Positions 1-11,942 of a stretch of 64,000 nt of DNA are shown one piece after another. Under the pieces are notes generated by a model. That model worked only from the letters and a program-made list of their open reading frames with translations, did no database searches and was not told the DNA's origin. Positions within the stretch are counted from its first letter, which is position 1; each line of letters starts with the position of its first letter. A program made the position numbers and the translations under genes. Source of the DNA: Deinococcus fonticola. Its GTDB lineage: Bacteria > Deinococcota > Deinococci > Deinococcales > Deinococcaceae. The stretch covers positions 1 through 64,000 of the forward strand of contig NZ_SMMH01000016.1 in the NCBI RefSeq assembly GCF_004634215.1, read 5' to 3'.

Positions 1-132
1 ATCACCTTGGGTCTGAGAGAATTGGTACGGGCGTGGAGCCAGCCTGAAAAACAGCGTGGGGTACAGCTACTTGCCTTTATTGACCTCCTTTCTCCATCCC
101 AGACGGGATTTTTGGAAACTGTCGGGTACTGA
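1..132 (+). CDS. 3' end of an unidentified gene (truncated by window edge)
   Basis: Frame 1 is open from base 1 to a TGA at 130-132 and encodes 43 residues with ordinary protein composition, starting [12 protein letters not shown] and ending TGFLETVGY. The stop is followed about 60 bp later by a hairpin with a T-rich tail that could terminate it. I do not recognise the family. Too little is visible to assign a function, and an open frame of this size can occur by chance in GC-rich DNA, although this stretch is comparatively AT-rich. Confidence 0.35.
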   Translation: MTLGLRELVRAWSQPEKQRGVQLLAFIDLLSPSQTGFLETVGY

Positions 133-190
133 GGTGCTTTTGGTAAACAAATACCATTGTTTGAAGAAACTGAAATCCAATAATCAATTA

Positions 191-217
191 GGCAGCCCCC
201 ATCCCCCGGAGGCTGCC
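191..217. terminator. Hairpin terminator between the left-edge gene and gcvP
   Basis: GGCAGCC at 191-197 pairs with GGCTGCC at 211-217. The plus-strand side continues CCTTTTCTATCCTTT and the minus-strand side continues TAATTGATTATTGG, so it can serve both converging transcription units. Confidence 0.6.
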
Positions 218-238
218 CCTTTTCTATCCTTTCTATAC

Positions 239-3097
<2,859 letters not shown>

Positions 3098-3122
3098 GGG
3101 TGTGCTCCTTATTCATGTGGGA

Positions 3123-3467
3123 TCATTCGAGTGGTGAGTACCTTAGTTCTGGAACTATTACAGTGAGGAAGTAAATAAGAATAAACGTGGAAGAAATAAA
3201 TCCGAATCTCGTCCATGTTTGTCTTAGTGGAAAGAAAACCAGCACGCCTATAAAGGAAAAGAACGTTATAAGCATGGGAACAGGAATATCAGGAAGGTTG
3301 ATATTGTTGGTGGCTATAACGAGTAGCGTAAGCAAAATGAAGGGTACGAGGACGGCCAGGTAATCTGACAGATGCCACCCTTTTGGTTGGATGAGTTGGC
3401 ATAGGAGATAGGTAATTCCGAAGCCTGCGATTGAAATCAGCAGATGCCCGATGTAATCGGCCCTCAT
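3123..3467 (-). CDS. Small four-helix membrane protein inside the gcv operon
   Basis: This 114-aa protein is almost entirely hydrophobic, with about four predicted membrane helices (roughly residues 6-26, 36-54, 63-82 and 88-107) separated by short polar loops. The start at 3467 has a GAGGGAG Shine-Dalgarno sequence four bases upstream. The DNA is visibly more AT-rich than the flanking gcv genes, so it may be a later insertion. It lies between gcvH and gcvP in the same orientation and would be co-transcribed. I recognise no family or function, and no glycine-transport motif is evident. Confidence 0.7.
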   Translation of the reverse strand: MRADYIGHLLISIAGFGITYLLCQLIQPKGWHLSDYLAVLVPFILLTLLVIATNNINLPDIPVPMLITFFSFIGVLVFFPLRQTWTRFGFISSTFILIYFLTVIVPELRYSPLE

Positions 3468-3565
3468 CTACTCCCTCTCATTTCAGAAAATAATTCTCAA
3501 ATTAATGAGCCACAGGCCCGAGCATTTGCAGCTCATGGCCCACAGCTCACGGCGCACGGCTTCGC

Positions 3566-3931
3566 TCAGTGGTCGGCCTGGGCTTCGTAGGCGGCGGCGT
3601 CCAGCAGGTCGGCGCCTTCCTCGGTGACTTCCAGCTGGAACAGCCACCCGTCCTCGAAGGGGCCGCTGTTGACCAGTTCGGGGCTGCCGCTCAGGGCGTC
3701 GTTCACGGCCACAATTTTGCCGCTGGCGGGGGCGTAGATGTCGCTGGCGGTCTTCACGCTCTCGACCACAGCCACGGCTTCCCCGGCGCTCACTTCACGG
3801 CCGACTTCGGGCAGTTCGACATACACCACGTCCCCCAGTTGCTCCTGGGCGTGGTGGGTGATGCCGACCTTGCCGTCGGAGGCGAGCCATTCGTGGGAAG
3901 CGGCGTATTTCAGGGTGGTGGGGTTCGTCAT
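3566..3931 (-). CDS. gcvH: Glycine cleavage system H protein
   Basis: GcvH is the lipoylated shuttle that carries the aminomethyl group from GcvP to GcvT and is reoxidised by dihydrolipoamide dehydrogenase. The 121-aa length is typical. The lipoylation site is Lys60 in [16 protein letters not shown], followed by the conserved GxIxxVN turn. The start at 3931 is preceded by AAGGAG on the minus strand. It sits 74 bp downstream of gcvT and belongs to the same operon. Confidence 0.97.
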   Translation of the reverse strand: MTNPTTLKYAASHEWLASDGKVGITHHAQEQLGDVVYVELPEVGREVSAGEAVAVVESVKTASDIYAPASGKIVAVNDALSGSPELVNSGPFEDGWLFQLEVTEEGADLLDAAAYEAQADH

Positions 3932-4005
3932 GGTTTATTCTCCTTGATTCTGGTGGGTGGCCGGTCGGTTACGGGAAAGAGTAGCTTTTCTGTGCGCTCC
4001 GAATT

Positions 4006-5079
4006 CTAGGCGCCCTTGTAAAAAGGCACGTCCGTTTTCGTGGCGGGGTGATCCTTACCGCGCACTTCAACTTCAAAGTCGTTGCCCTGGGCAGCTTCGG
4101 CGTTCACGAGCGCCATGGCAATCGGGTGGCCCAGCGTGGGGCTGGTGGTGCCGCTGGTGATGTGACCGATGACCTGCCCGCCCTGCTTGACCGGGTAGCC
4201 TTCGCGTACCGGAATCTTCTCCAGTTTCAGGCCGATCAGTTTCTGGCTGGGGGTGGATTTGAGTTTCTCGCGGCCAAAGTGTTCTTTGTCCTTGGCGACC
4301 CAGGTGTAGTGGCTGCTCAGCGGGTGGATGTCCTCGCCAAACTCGTGGCCGTACAGCGGGAAGCCCGCTTCCAGGCGCAGGGTGTCGCGCGCGCCCAGGC
4401 CGGCGGGCGTGATCCCCAGGGCGACGATCTTGTCCCACAGCGCCTCGGCCTGCTCAGGCTTCACGAAGACTTCGTAGCCGTCTTCGCCGGTGTAGCCGGT
4501 GCGGGCAAACAGCACGTCCACGCCGAACAGTTTGCCGGCCAGGAAGTCGTTCTTCTTGCGGGCCACGATGTCCGGCTCGGCGTGCGGGGCCAGCAGTTCC
4601 ACGGCGCGGGGGCCCTGCACCGCCAGCAGCGCCCACTGGTCGGACTCGTTGGTGAGCTGTACGTCGAAACCGGCGGTCAACGCACTGAGGTGCGCCCAGT
4701 CTTTTTCCATGTTGCTGGCGTTCACGACCATCAGGTACTCGTTTTCATTCACGCGGTAAATGAAGATGTCGTCCACCAGGCCGCCCTGGTCGTTGGGCAG
4801 CCAGTTGTAGTGGGCGCGTCCGGGCTTGAACTTGCTGACATCGTTGGTGGTCACGTGTTGCAGGAACTTCAGGGCGTCCTGGCCCTGAATACGGAATTCA
4901 CCCATGTGCGACACATCGAACATCCCGGCCCGCTGGCGCACGGCCTCGTGTTCGGCTTTCAGGCCCGCGTACTGCACCGGCATGTCCCACCCGCCGAAGG
5001 GCACCATGCGGGCGCCCGAGCGCAGGTGCGCGGCGTGCAGGGGCGTCCGCTTGAGCGGCGTTTGCGTACTTTCACTCAT
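4006..5079 (-). CDS. gcvT: Aminomethyltransferase, glycine cleavage T protein
   Basis: GcvT transfers the one-carbon unit from GcvH to tetrahydrofolate and releases ammonia. The 357-aa sequence has the family hallmarks [25 protein letters not shown] and [18 protein letters not shown], plus the C-terminal barrel with [14 protein letters not shown]. It is the first gene of the gcv operon. A TAAAGT hexamer ends 6 nt before the ATG, so the message is probably leaderless, which leaves no space for a glycine riboswitch. The folate enzyme 5-FCL lies immediately upstream in the same orientation. Confidence 0.97.
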   Translation of the reverse strand: MSESTQTPLKRTPLHAAHLRSGARMVPFGGWDMPVQYAGLKAEHEAVRQRAGMFDVSHMGEFRIQGQDALKFLQHVTTNDVSKFKPGRAHYNWLPNDQGGLVDDIFIYRVNENEYLMVVNASNMEKDWAHLSALTAGFDVQLTNESDQWALLAVQGPRAVELLAPHAEPDIVARKKNDFLAGKLFGVDVLFARTGYTGEDGYEVFVKPEQAEALWDKIVALGITPAGLGARDTLRLEAGFPLYGHEFGEDIHPLSSHYTWVAKDKEHFGREKLKSTPSQKLIGLKLEKIPVREGYPVKQGGQVIGHITSGTTSPTLGHPIAMALVNAEAAQGNDFEVEVRGKDHPATKTDVPFYKGA

Positions 5080-5085
5080 ACCGTC

Positions 5086-5091
5086 ACTTTA
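5086..5091 (-). promoter_or_regulatory. Leaderless -10 (TAAAGT) of gcvT
   Basis: TAAAGT is followed by a 6-nt spacer and the gcvT ATG. It fixes the start codon and implies transcription begins at or next to it. Confidence 0.6.
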
Positions 5092-5184
5092 ATAGACCGT
5101 CTGTTGCGCCGTCCGGGGGGTGGGGACGCCGCAGCCATACGCCAGAGTCGGGGCAGGGGAGTTCTGGCCCGTCAGCAGCGGCGT

Positions 5185-5745
5185 TTAGGCCTCCGTTTGC
5201 CAGAGTCCCTGCTCGGTCGCCACCCAGCCCACCGGGCAGTCGTGTGGCTCGCGCGGCAGGTGCGGCACGGTCAGGGCCGACCACACCACCCCGACGCTCG
5301 GGCCCACGAAACCGGGCAGCAGCCGGTCGTAAAAGCCGCCGCCGTACCCCATCCGCACGCCGTGCCGGTCGTAGGCCAGACCGGGCAGCAGCACCGCGTC
5401 GAGGCTGCTCAGCGCGACCTGCGGGGCGCTGGCAGGCGGTTGCAGGTAACCGAACTTGCTGACCTCGCTGGCCGTGTCCCAGGGGTGAAGGGTCAGGTGG
5501 CGCTCCGGCTTGTAGCGCGTGCGGGTGGTGAACAGCTCGAACTCCTGCGCCAGCGCGGACATGTCGGGTTCGCCCGGCAGGGCCCGGTAGGCCAGCACGC
5601 GCCGGGCGCCGCGCCCTTGCAGAAAGGCCCGCAGGTGCGCCACCACGTCCGCCGGGTCGAGGTCGGCGGGCAGCGATTGGCGTGTGGCGAAGGCCCAGGC
5701 CCGCCAGTCGGCCTTGCTGGTCGTCACGTCCGGCACGCTGCTCAC
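5185..5745 (-). CDS. 5-formyltetrahydrofolate cyclo-ligase family protein
   Basis: Predicted to convert 5-formyl-THF to 5,10-methenyl-THF with ATP, recycling the by-product of one-carbon metabolism. The C-terminal signature [16 protein letters not shown] is clear, and the chain of 186 aa has normal length. I place the start at GTG 5745 rather than an upstream ATG, because that GTG overlaps the stop of the preceding phosphoesterase gene as GTGA, a layout used repeatedly in this window. The gene lies just upstream of gcvT, another folate enzyme. Confidence 0.9.
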   Translation of the reverse strand: MSSVPDVTTSKADWRAWAFATRQSLPADLDPADVVAHLRAFLQGRGARRVLAYRALPGEPDMSALAQEFELFTTRTRYKPERHLTLHPWDTASEVSKFGYLQPPASAPQVALSSLDAVLLPGLAYDRHGVRMGYGGGFYDRLLPGFVGPSVGVVWSALTVPHLPREPHDCPVGWVATEQGLWQTEA

Positions 5746-6536
5746 GGTGCCCACCCTTGACCGTCGTGCAGCGTCTCCCACGGGCCGGGGCTGACGGCGC
5801 TGGCATACGTGGTCAGGCCCGTGTCCGGCGTGAAGTGGTGCAGCAGGTAGCCGGGCGGCTGGCGCTGCACGATCAATTTGTCCGGCTGGGTCAGGTCGGG
5901 CAGCCAGGCATACTCCAGCGCGGGGGCGGTCATGACTAGCGTGCCCGCGAAGCGCCGCACCAGCCGCATGTGCAGGTGCCCGGCCACCACCGCTTCGACC
6001 TGCGGGTGGGCGCCGACCAGTTCTTGCAGGGCCTGGGTGCCGTCCAGGCCGATGCTGTCCATCACCTTCAGGCCGGTCAGCAGTGGCGGGTGGTGCAGGG
6101 CGATCAGGGTGGGCGTGCGGGGCGCTTCGCCCAGGCGTTCGGCCAGCCAGCCCAGGCGCGGCGCGTCCAGCTGGCCGCCATTTGCGCCAGGGCAGTGGGT
6201 GTCCAGCGCCAGCACGCGCACCGGGCCAAGCTCCACCACGAACTGCGCGAAGCCCGGCAGGCCCTGGGTGCCCTGCGGCCCGAACGCCTTCAGGAACTCC
6301 TCCCGGTCATCGTGGTTGCCGGGAATCAGATAGGTGGGCACGGTCAGGGGGCGCAGCAGTTCGCGCAGCAGGGCATATTCGTCGGTCCACCCGTGCTCGG
6401 TGCAGTCGCCCGACACCAGCACCGCGTCCGGGCGCATGGGCAGGGACAGCAGATGGTCGATGGCCCGGCGCAGCGCCCCACTTTTCTCGGGGCGGTGAAG
6501 GTCGATGTGCGGGTCACTCAGTTGGACAATCAGCAT
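5742..6536 (-). CDS. Metallophosphoesterase of the calcineurin/CpdA type
   Basis: This 264-aa protein carries the complete metal-binding set of the calcineurin-like superfamily in order: SDPHIDLH near the N-terminus, [30 protein letters not shown] and VVAGHLHMR. Its size matches CpdA-type cyclic-nucleotide phosphodiesterases, but the substrate cannot be read from the sequence. The frame is open further upstream; I choose ATG 6536 because [12 protein letters not shown] is where the fold starts and ACCGAGG precedes it. The stop overlaps the GTG of the folate cyclo-ligase. Confidence 0.9.
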   Translation of the reverse strand: MLIVQLSDPHIDLHRPEKSGALRRAIDHLLSLPMRPDAVLVSGDCTEHGWTDEYALLRELLRPLTVPTYLIPGNHDDREEFLKAFGPQGTQGLPGFAQFVVELGPVRVLALDTHCPGANGGQLDAPRLGWLAERLGEAPRTPTLIALHHPPLLTGLKVMDSIGLDGTQALQELVGAHPQVEAVVAGHLHMRLVRRFAGTLVMTAPALEYAWLPDLTQPDKLIVQRQPPGYLLHHFTPDTGLTTYASAVSPGPWETLHDGQGWAP

Positions 6537-6896
6537 GAAAACCTCGGTCAGTGGGAGATGGTGGTCTGCCCGTATCCTTGCACGTGCGTTCCGCGCCGGG
6601 CCGCAGACTTTCTGCTTCAGGCCTGTGAAGTCGACAGTCAGGCCCGCCAGCCGCAGCTGAGCGAGGACGGCTTCGACCACGCCCATGACGCGCAGGGCAC
6701 GCGGCAGCGCACCAGCTTTCGCAGTAAGTCGAGCAGTTCAGAGACGAGGTGCGCGTCCTCCTGGTGGCTCCTGCCATTGCTGCACATTTTGAGTGAAATT
6801 TCGCGCTCTGGCAGCCCACCGCAGTTAAAAGGTGACCTCCAGCCCAGCCGGTTTGTGCGGTTATGACACCGAATCACAAATGGGTACACTGGTCAG
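6537..6896. other. Intergenic region, possible decayed minus-strand gene
   Basis: No intact gene fits this 360-bp gap. On the minus strand, protein-like pieces occur in two different frames: EDAHLVSELLDLLRKLV in one and VVEAVLAQLRLAGLTVDFTG in another further downstream. They would join into one helical protein if a single frameshift lay near 6700. This could be a gene remnant or chance. The right end holds the promoter of the phosphoribosyltransferase gene. Confidence 0.3.
6885..6890 (+). promoter_or_regulatory. Leaderless -10 (TACACT) of the phosphoribosyltransferase gene
   Basis: TACACT is followed by a 6-nt spacer and GTG 6897. This supports GTG as the start codon. Confidence 0.6.
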
Positions 6897-7442
<546 letters not shown>

Positions 7443-7445
<3 letters not shown>

Positions 7446-7523
7446 TAGGGGCTCCGCTTGAATCGTTGACGGAGTGATCCCATCCGGGCGGATTTGCACA
7501 GCAGAGAACGGACTCCGGGCGAG
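7443..7523. repeat. Dispersed repeat, family 1, copy A
   Basis: From the TGA of the phosphoribosyltransferase gene, the sequence TGATAGGGGCTCCGCTTGA nearly matches the stretch from the TGA of the peptidase gene at 21125. Both copies end in a similar block (here AACGGACTCCGGGCGAGG). The segment includes a CTCCG/CGGAG inverted repeat. It looks like one of the short non-coding repeats common in Deinococcus. Confidence 0.5.
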
Positions 7524-7659
7524 GAGGTTGCCGACCAGCTCTTTGCCGGCGCGTTAAGGGGATAGTGAGAAGCGCGTTCAGGACGTTGGATTTCAGCCCT
7601 GTCTCGTATACCTGGATACCGGCGCGGCAATTCTTATGATGTGGCTGCTGCCTGCACCT

Positions 7660-7665
7660 CAGAAT
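7660..7665 (+). promoter_or_regulatory. Probable leaderless -10 (CAGAAT) of the S41 peptidase gene
   Basis: CAGAAT with a 7-nt spacer to ATG 7673. The first base deviates from TANNNT, but the same hexamer and position recur before the gene at 33267. Confidence 0.4.
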
Positions 7666-7672
7666 AAGCCCG

Positions 7673-9226
7673 ATGAAGAAATCCATGATGGCGCTGCTCA
7701 GCGCCGCCCTGCTGCTGTCCTCCTGCGCCCAGAACCCCACGCCCGAACCGACCACGCCCAACAGCGCTTCGGAAATCCCGGCCGTTCCCCGCAAGGTCAA
7801 CACCGGAACGTTCGACTGCTCCGCCCTGGATGGGCAGCGGGCCTTGCCCCTGAGCGTCAGGCTGAACCGGGGAACCGATATCTTTGACCAGGGCACGCGC
7901 GTCGCCAGCTCCATGACCGCCCAGGCCGATCTGCCCAATACCCTTCAGGACCTGCTCTACACCAGCAAGAGCATCGTCAACAACATGTATTTCGGGTACA
8001 GCAAGGTCGACCTCGATCAGGTGCACGAAGACGCCTATCAGGCCATGAAGAAGGATTTCCCCAAAGCCCTGAACTCCTACATCATTTCCGACTACTGGTT
8101 TACCTACAGCAATGTCACGGAAAAACAGCAAGATCTGATCGACGGTCACATGGACGACTACATCAGCAGCATTGAGGACGAGCACACCTTCTACATGGAC
8201 CGTGCCGCTACCGATGCCGACAAGAACGGCTCGGCCCCCACGCCGGTGCTGGGGGGCAACCTGGCCCTGGTGCCGGGCCAGGGCGGCCTGCTGCTGACCT
8301 CGGTGCGTCTGGACGGCCCGGCCTGGACGGCCGGTCTGCGTCGGGGCGACGTGATTCTGGGCATCAACGGCAAGAGCCTGACCCGCACGGCGGGCCTGGA
8401 TGACAAGAAGCAGTACGCCGCCTTCCGCAAGGTGCTGTCCGACGCCATCGCTGCGGGCGGCAACCTGGACTTGCAGGTCAAGACCGCCGGGAAGGTGCGT
8501 TCCGTCCGGGCCACCCCCGCCGTGCTGACCGGCACCAGCATGCCCTGGGGCGAAGTCCGCACCGACAGCAGCGGCAAGAAGCACTATTACCTGCGCATTC
8601 CCACCTTCTCCTCGGTGGCGCCGCAGCGCAGCCAGAGCGTGTCCACCCCGATTGCCGACCGCGTACACCAGCTGGTCGCTGAGGCCCAGAGCAAGGGCGT
8701 CGACAACATCGTGGTCGACCTGCGCGACAACGGCGGCGGGCTGCTGATCGAGTTCGTCGGCGCGGCGGCGGCCTTTGCGCCGAACGTGGCGGGCGAATCG
8801 ACCCGCTACATCGACGGCAGCTCCATCGACTTTTCCTACAAGGCCGGCAACGTTCACCTGGCCGACGGCTGCGGCCTTTACAGCGCCGATTTCGCGGTGC
8901 ACAACCCGACCCAGTGGAAAGGCAAGGTGACTGTGCTGGTCAATGAAAACAGCGCCAGCGCTTCCGAGATGTTCAGCACCAACCTGCGCGAGGCCGGCTT
9001 CAAGATCATCGGGACGGACACCTACGGCGTGGGCAGCACCAGCACCTACCACCTGGACTTGCCCGCCGGCCGCAGCATGAGCATCACGGCGGGCCGCACC
9101 TACATCAACAACAAGCCCGTGGCCGACAACATCAAACCCGACGTGTTGTCCAAGGACGACTATGCCAAACTGGCCGACACGGGCGTGGACAACACCCTGG
9201 AAGCCGCTTACAACCAGATGAAATAA
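7673..9226 (+). CDS. S41 family peptidase, predicted lipoprotein
   Basis: The 517-aa protein begins with a lipoprotein signal (MKKSMMALLSAALLLSSCAQ), so it is probably anchored outside the cytoplasmic membrane. A PDZ-like segment (LTSVRLDGPAWTAGLRRGDVILGINGK) precedes the S41 catalytic domain with VVDLRDNGGGL and VNENSASASEMF, where the nucleophilic serine lies. The lysine expected about 25 residues later in a TxGKG context is absent (TYGVGS), so it may use a different catalytic set or be inactive. Substrate unknown. A strong hairpin follows the gene. Confidence 0.88.
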   Translation: MKKSMMALLSAALLLSSCAQNPTPEPTTPNSASEIPAVPRKVNTGTFDCSALDGQRALPLSVRLNRGTDIFDQGTRVASSMTAQADLPNTLQDLLYTSKSIVNNMYFGYSKVDLDQVHEDAYQAMKKDFPKALNSYIISDYWFTYSNVTEKQQDLIDGHMDDYISSIEDEHTFYMDRAATDADKNGSAPTPVLGGNLALVPGQGGLLLTSVRLDGPAWTAGLRRGDVILGINGKSLTRTAGLDDKKQYAAFRKVLSDAIAAGGNLDLQVKTAGKVRSVRATPAVLTGTSMPWGEVRTDSSGKKHYYLRIPTFSSVAPQRSQSVSTPIADRVHQLVAEAQSKGVDNIVVDLRDNGGGLLIEFVGAAAAFAPNVAGESTRYIDGSSIDFSYKAGNVHLADGCGLYSADFAVHNPTQWKGKVTVLVNENSASASEMFSTNLREAGFKIIGTDTYGVGSTSTYHLDLPAGRSMSITAGRTYINNKPVADNIKPDVLSKDDYAKLADTGVDNTLEAAYNQMK

Positions 9227-9261
9227 AGAGGTCGCGTCAAGGACGCCCCAGTTTTATCCGC

Positions 9262-9298
9262 AAGAAGGCCGCTCCTCCAGACAGGGAGCGGCCTTCTT
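9262..9298. terminator. Hairpin terminator after the S41 peptidase gene
   Basis: AAGAAGGCCGCTC at 9262-9274 pairs perfectly with GAGCGGCCTTCTT at 9286-9298. It sits between two convergent genes and can act in both directions. Confidence 0.75.
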
Positions 9299-9338
9299 CT
9301 GTTTGCCTTCTGGGCCTCGCGTGCTGGACCGACGGGCC

Positions 9339-9659
9339 TCAATCGGGCAGTGGCGTCGTGCGGGCCGGGCCACCATCGATGCCGCCGCTGCGCTCTGCAC
9401 CCTCGCCGCCGCGGGCGTCGCCGCCCAGATCGCTGTCGCCGGTGTTGTTGGGTTCGCCCTGTCGGTCTTCACCGTCGCTGCCGCCCAGCCGGCCGTCGTC
9501 GAAGCCCGGTTCGTCGTTGGCGTTGCGCTGGTTGGCGTCGGCGTTGTCGCGCAGGAGCTGCTCGGTGCTCATCTTGTCCTGCACCAGTTCGCGGGTGGTG
9601 CCCTCATCCACCACTTCACCTGGCATGCCTTCCATGTCGTCCCGGTCTGGTCTCGTCAT
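9339..9659 (-). CDS. Acidic, probably disordered hypothetical protein
   Basis: A 106-aa protein very rich in Asp, Glu, Gly and Asn, without hydrophobic segments or cysteines, ending in a Gly/Glu-rich tail. I recognise no family. It is supported as a real gene by a TAGCCT hexamer 6 nt before ATG 9659 on the minus strand, the same leaderless arrangement used by clearly real neighbours, and by the terminator just beyond its stop. It is divergent from the NUDIX gene. GC-rich frames on the other strand overlap it but lack such support. Confidence 0.6.
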   Translation of the reverse strand: MTRPDRDDMEGMPGEVVDEGTTRELVQDKMSTEQLLRDNADANQRNANDEPGFDDGRLGGSDGEDRQGEPNNTGDSDLGGDARGGEGAERSGGIDGGPARTTPLPD

Positions 9660-9665
9660 GCCTGT

Positions 9666-9671
9666 AGGCTA
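9666..9671 (-). promoter_or_regulatory. Leaderless -10 (TAGCCT) of the acidic protein gene
   Basis: TAGCCT, 6-nt spacer, ATG 9659 on the minus strand. Confidence 0.55.
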
Positions 9672-9738
9672 GGGGGTGCGGGTGGGCCGGGGCTGAACGG
9701 CACCTTGAGGAAATGCAGGGGAAAGGCGTGGGGTGCGC

Positions 9739-9744
9739 TATTCT
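9739..9744 (+). promoter_or_regulatory. Leaderless -10 (TATTCT) of the NUDIX gene
   Basis: TATTCT with an 8-nt spacer to ATG 9753; it supports that internal ATG over the much longer open frame. Confidence 0.5.
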
Positions 9745-9752
9745 GCGCGGCA

Positions 9753-10229
<477 letters not shown>

Positions 10230-10367
10230 TGACCCCGGCCTTACTCCGGACGCGGCTCATTCTGCACAGGCCGGCGGCCACCTCTGGCGCGGCACACCTG
10301 TCAGAAAGCTTGTGAGGCAGGATTTAAGCCGCGCTTTATCAAACGTAGCCCAGGTTACAGGGCGGTG

Positions 10368-10373
10368 TAGCAT
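10368..10373 (+). promoter_or_regulatory. Leaderless -10 (TAGCAT) of the BON/LysM gene
   Basis: TAGCAT with a 6-nt spacer to ATG 10380. Confidence 0.6.
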
Positions 10374-10379
10374 CGGGGC

Positions 10380-11165
10380 ATGTGGCCTTTTGGAAAAAGC
10401 ACGAAGGATCGAGTCGCTGAAGCCCTCAACGCTCAGCCCCGTCTCCAGAACCTGGGTCTTCAGGTCACCGAGCAGGGTGGCAACGTCCGTGTGACCGGCA
10501 TGGTGCCCAATGACCGCTACGGCAACCTGGTCAAGGTGGTTGCCGAGGGTATCAACGGCGTCAAGAGCGTGGACGTGTCGGGCCTGGTGGCGCAGCAGGA
10601 AACCAGCCCCGTTCAGGCGGGCAGCACTTCGGCCGGCACAGGCACCTCGGCCGGGGCGACCACGCCGGCGGCCCAGACCCCGGATATCCAGATGGGCGAG
10701 AAAACCATGACCCAGCAGAGCGCCGGCACCGCCGAACTGGACGACCAGGCCTTCGAGGAGCAGAGCAAGATCGCCAAGGCCGTGCTGAGCGCCATTCGCA
10801 GCAACGGTGAGCTGTCCGACGACCCCATCGACGTGCTGCAAAGCGGCAAAAGCGTGATTCTGCGCGGCGCCGTCGACAACGACCACGAGCTGCGCCTGCT
10901 GGAGCAGGTGGCGCGCGCCGTGAGTGGCGTGGCGGGCGTGGACACCAGCGGCGTGAAAGTCACGGTGGGCACCAAGGAACTGGCCAAGGAAAAGGACACC
11001 GAATCCGGCGATACCGTGTATACCGTGAAATCCGGCGATACCCTCAGCGAAATCGCGCAGAAGTACTACGGCGACGCTATGGAGTACAAGAAGATCGCGC
11101 ACTACAACAACATCAGTAACCCGGATCTGATTCAGCCCGGCCAGAAAATCCGCATCCCCGGCTGA
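10380..11165 (+). CDS. Two BON domains plus C-terminal LysM protein
   Basis: The 261-aa protein contains a BON domain at about residues 8-68 (RVAEALNAQPRL...VDVSGLV), an Ala/Gly/Thr-rich linker, a second BON domain at about 125-200 and a LysM domain at about 212-260 (YTVKSGDTLSEIAQKYYGD...IQPGQKIRIPG). LysM binds peptidoglycan and BON is linked to membrane or envelope association; the layout resembles the LysM/BON protein family of E. coli YgaU (Kbp) with an extra BON. No signal peptide is visible. A terminator hairpin follows directly. Confidence 0.88.
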   Translation: MWPFGKSTKDRVAEALNAQPRLQNLGLQVTEQGGNVRVTGMVPNDRYGNLVKVVAEGINGVKSVDVSGLVAQQETSPVQAGSTSAGTGTSAGATTPAAQTPDIQMGEKTMTQQSAGTAELDDQAFEEQSKIAKAVLSAIRSNGELSDDPIDVLQSGKSVILRGAVDNDHELRLLEQVARAVSGVAGVDTSGVKVTVGTKELAKEKDTESGDTVYTVKSGDTLSEIAQKYYGDAMEYKKIAHYNNISNPDLIQPGQKIRIPG

Positions 11166-11181
11166 GCCCGGCCCCTTCCTG

Positions 11182-11207
11182 ACCGCCTCGACCACGGGGC
11201 GGTTTTC
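11182..11207 (+). terminator. Intrinsic terminator of the BON/LysM gene
   Basis: ACCGCCTC at 11182-11189 pairs with GGGGCGGT at 11196-11203, followed by TTTTCCTGTTTTC. Confidence 0.7.
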
Positions 11208-11231
11208 CTGTTTTCACCACCATCACATCCT

Positions 11232-11262
11232 GATATCGGAAACTGATAGTGATATGGATATC
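11232..11262 (+). promoter_or_regulatory. Possible PadR autoregulatory site
   Basis: Three GATAT half-sites (11232, 11251, 11257), two of them inside the palindrome GATATC, cluster over the start of the padR-like gene. PadR operators are typically ATATC/GATAT repeats, so this may be an autoregulatory operator. Assignment is by resemblance only. Confidence 0.35.
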
Positions 11263-11574
11263 AACCTTTTCAAAGGTAACCTCGACCTGATCCTGCTGAG
11301 TGTGCTGGAACGCGAGGGCGGGTACGGGCAGGACGTCGCCAAGCGTGTGAATGCCCTGACGAACGGCGAGATCACCCTGAACGCCGGGAGCCTGTATCCG
11401 GCGCTGCATCGTCTGGAACGCGCCGGGTTTTTGCAAGCTCAGGAAACCCTGCCGGCGCGGGGCGGGCCGCCCGTGCGTACCTACGCCCTCACGGCGGCGG
11501 GCCGCGCCGAACTGCGCCGCCGCCAGAACAGTTACCATTCCTTCGATCAGGCGCTGCGCCGGTTGTGGTCATGA
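11254..11574 (+). CDS. PadR family transcriptional regulator
   Basis: A 106-aa winged-helix regulator. It has the PadR pattern: FKGNLDLILLSVLEREGGYGQDVAKRV, then SLYPALHRLERAGFL, then the wing and GRAELRRR. It is the first gene of a three-gene operon; its TGA overlaps the ATG of the next gene as ATGA. PadR proteins usually repress small operons that include themselves and a membrane protein, which fits this context. GATAT repeats cover the start region. Confidence 0.9.
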   Translation: MDINLFKGNLDLILLSVLEREGGYGQDVAKRVNALTNGEITLNAGSLYPALHRLERAGFLQAQETLPARGGPPVRTYALTAAGRAELRRRQNSYHSFDQALRRLWS

Positions 11575-11942
11575 CCCCGCCAGCCCTTTCCGAAAGCACG
11601 GCTCCCGAAAACGTTCTCCCGGAAAGCGTGAACCGTTACCTGAACGCCGTCACCTGCCTGCTTTTGCCCCGAGCGGCCCGGCAGGTTCGCGCGGAATTCC
11701 TGGGCCATCTCGCTCAGGACATGCGGGACGCGCAACTCGGGGGGCTGGCTGAACAGGAGGCCTGGAACCATGCTCTGAGCCTGGCTGGCCCGGCCTGGAA
11801 AGCCGCGCTGGGGTTGGGCCGCGTGCATACGCTGGGCCTCCTGCTGCGTGGGCTGCTGCTGGGGGCGGCGCTCGGGGGTGCCTCCTACGCGTTGCAGTCG
11901 GGGGTGCTGAACGGGCCTCACGCGCAGGTGAGCCGGCCATGA
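11571..11942 (+). CDS. Hypothetical protein with one C-terminal membrane segment
   Basis: A 123-aa protein translated from an ATG overlapping the padR stop. The N-terminal half looks like the helical prefix found on permeases that travel with PadR regulators (VNRYLNAVTCLLLPRAARQVRAEFLGHL). A hydrophobic Gly/Leu-rich segment at about residues 82-105 could span the membrane. No catalytic motif is visible. Its stop overlaps the lepB start (ATGA), so expression of the three genes is coupled. Confidence 0.75.
   Translation: MTPPALSESTAPENVLPESVNRYLNAVTCLLLPRAARQVRAEFLGHLAQDMRDAQLGGLAEQEAWNHALSLAGPAWKAALGLGRVHTLGLLLRGLLLGAALGGASYALQSGVLNGPHAQVSRP

Noticed and set aside
5080..5184. Glycine riboswitch upstream of gcvT
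   Set aside because: The -10 is placed 6 nt before the ATG, leaving no leader, and no glycine aptamer-like structure was seen in the 105-bp gap.
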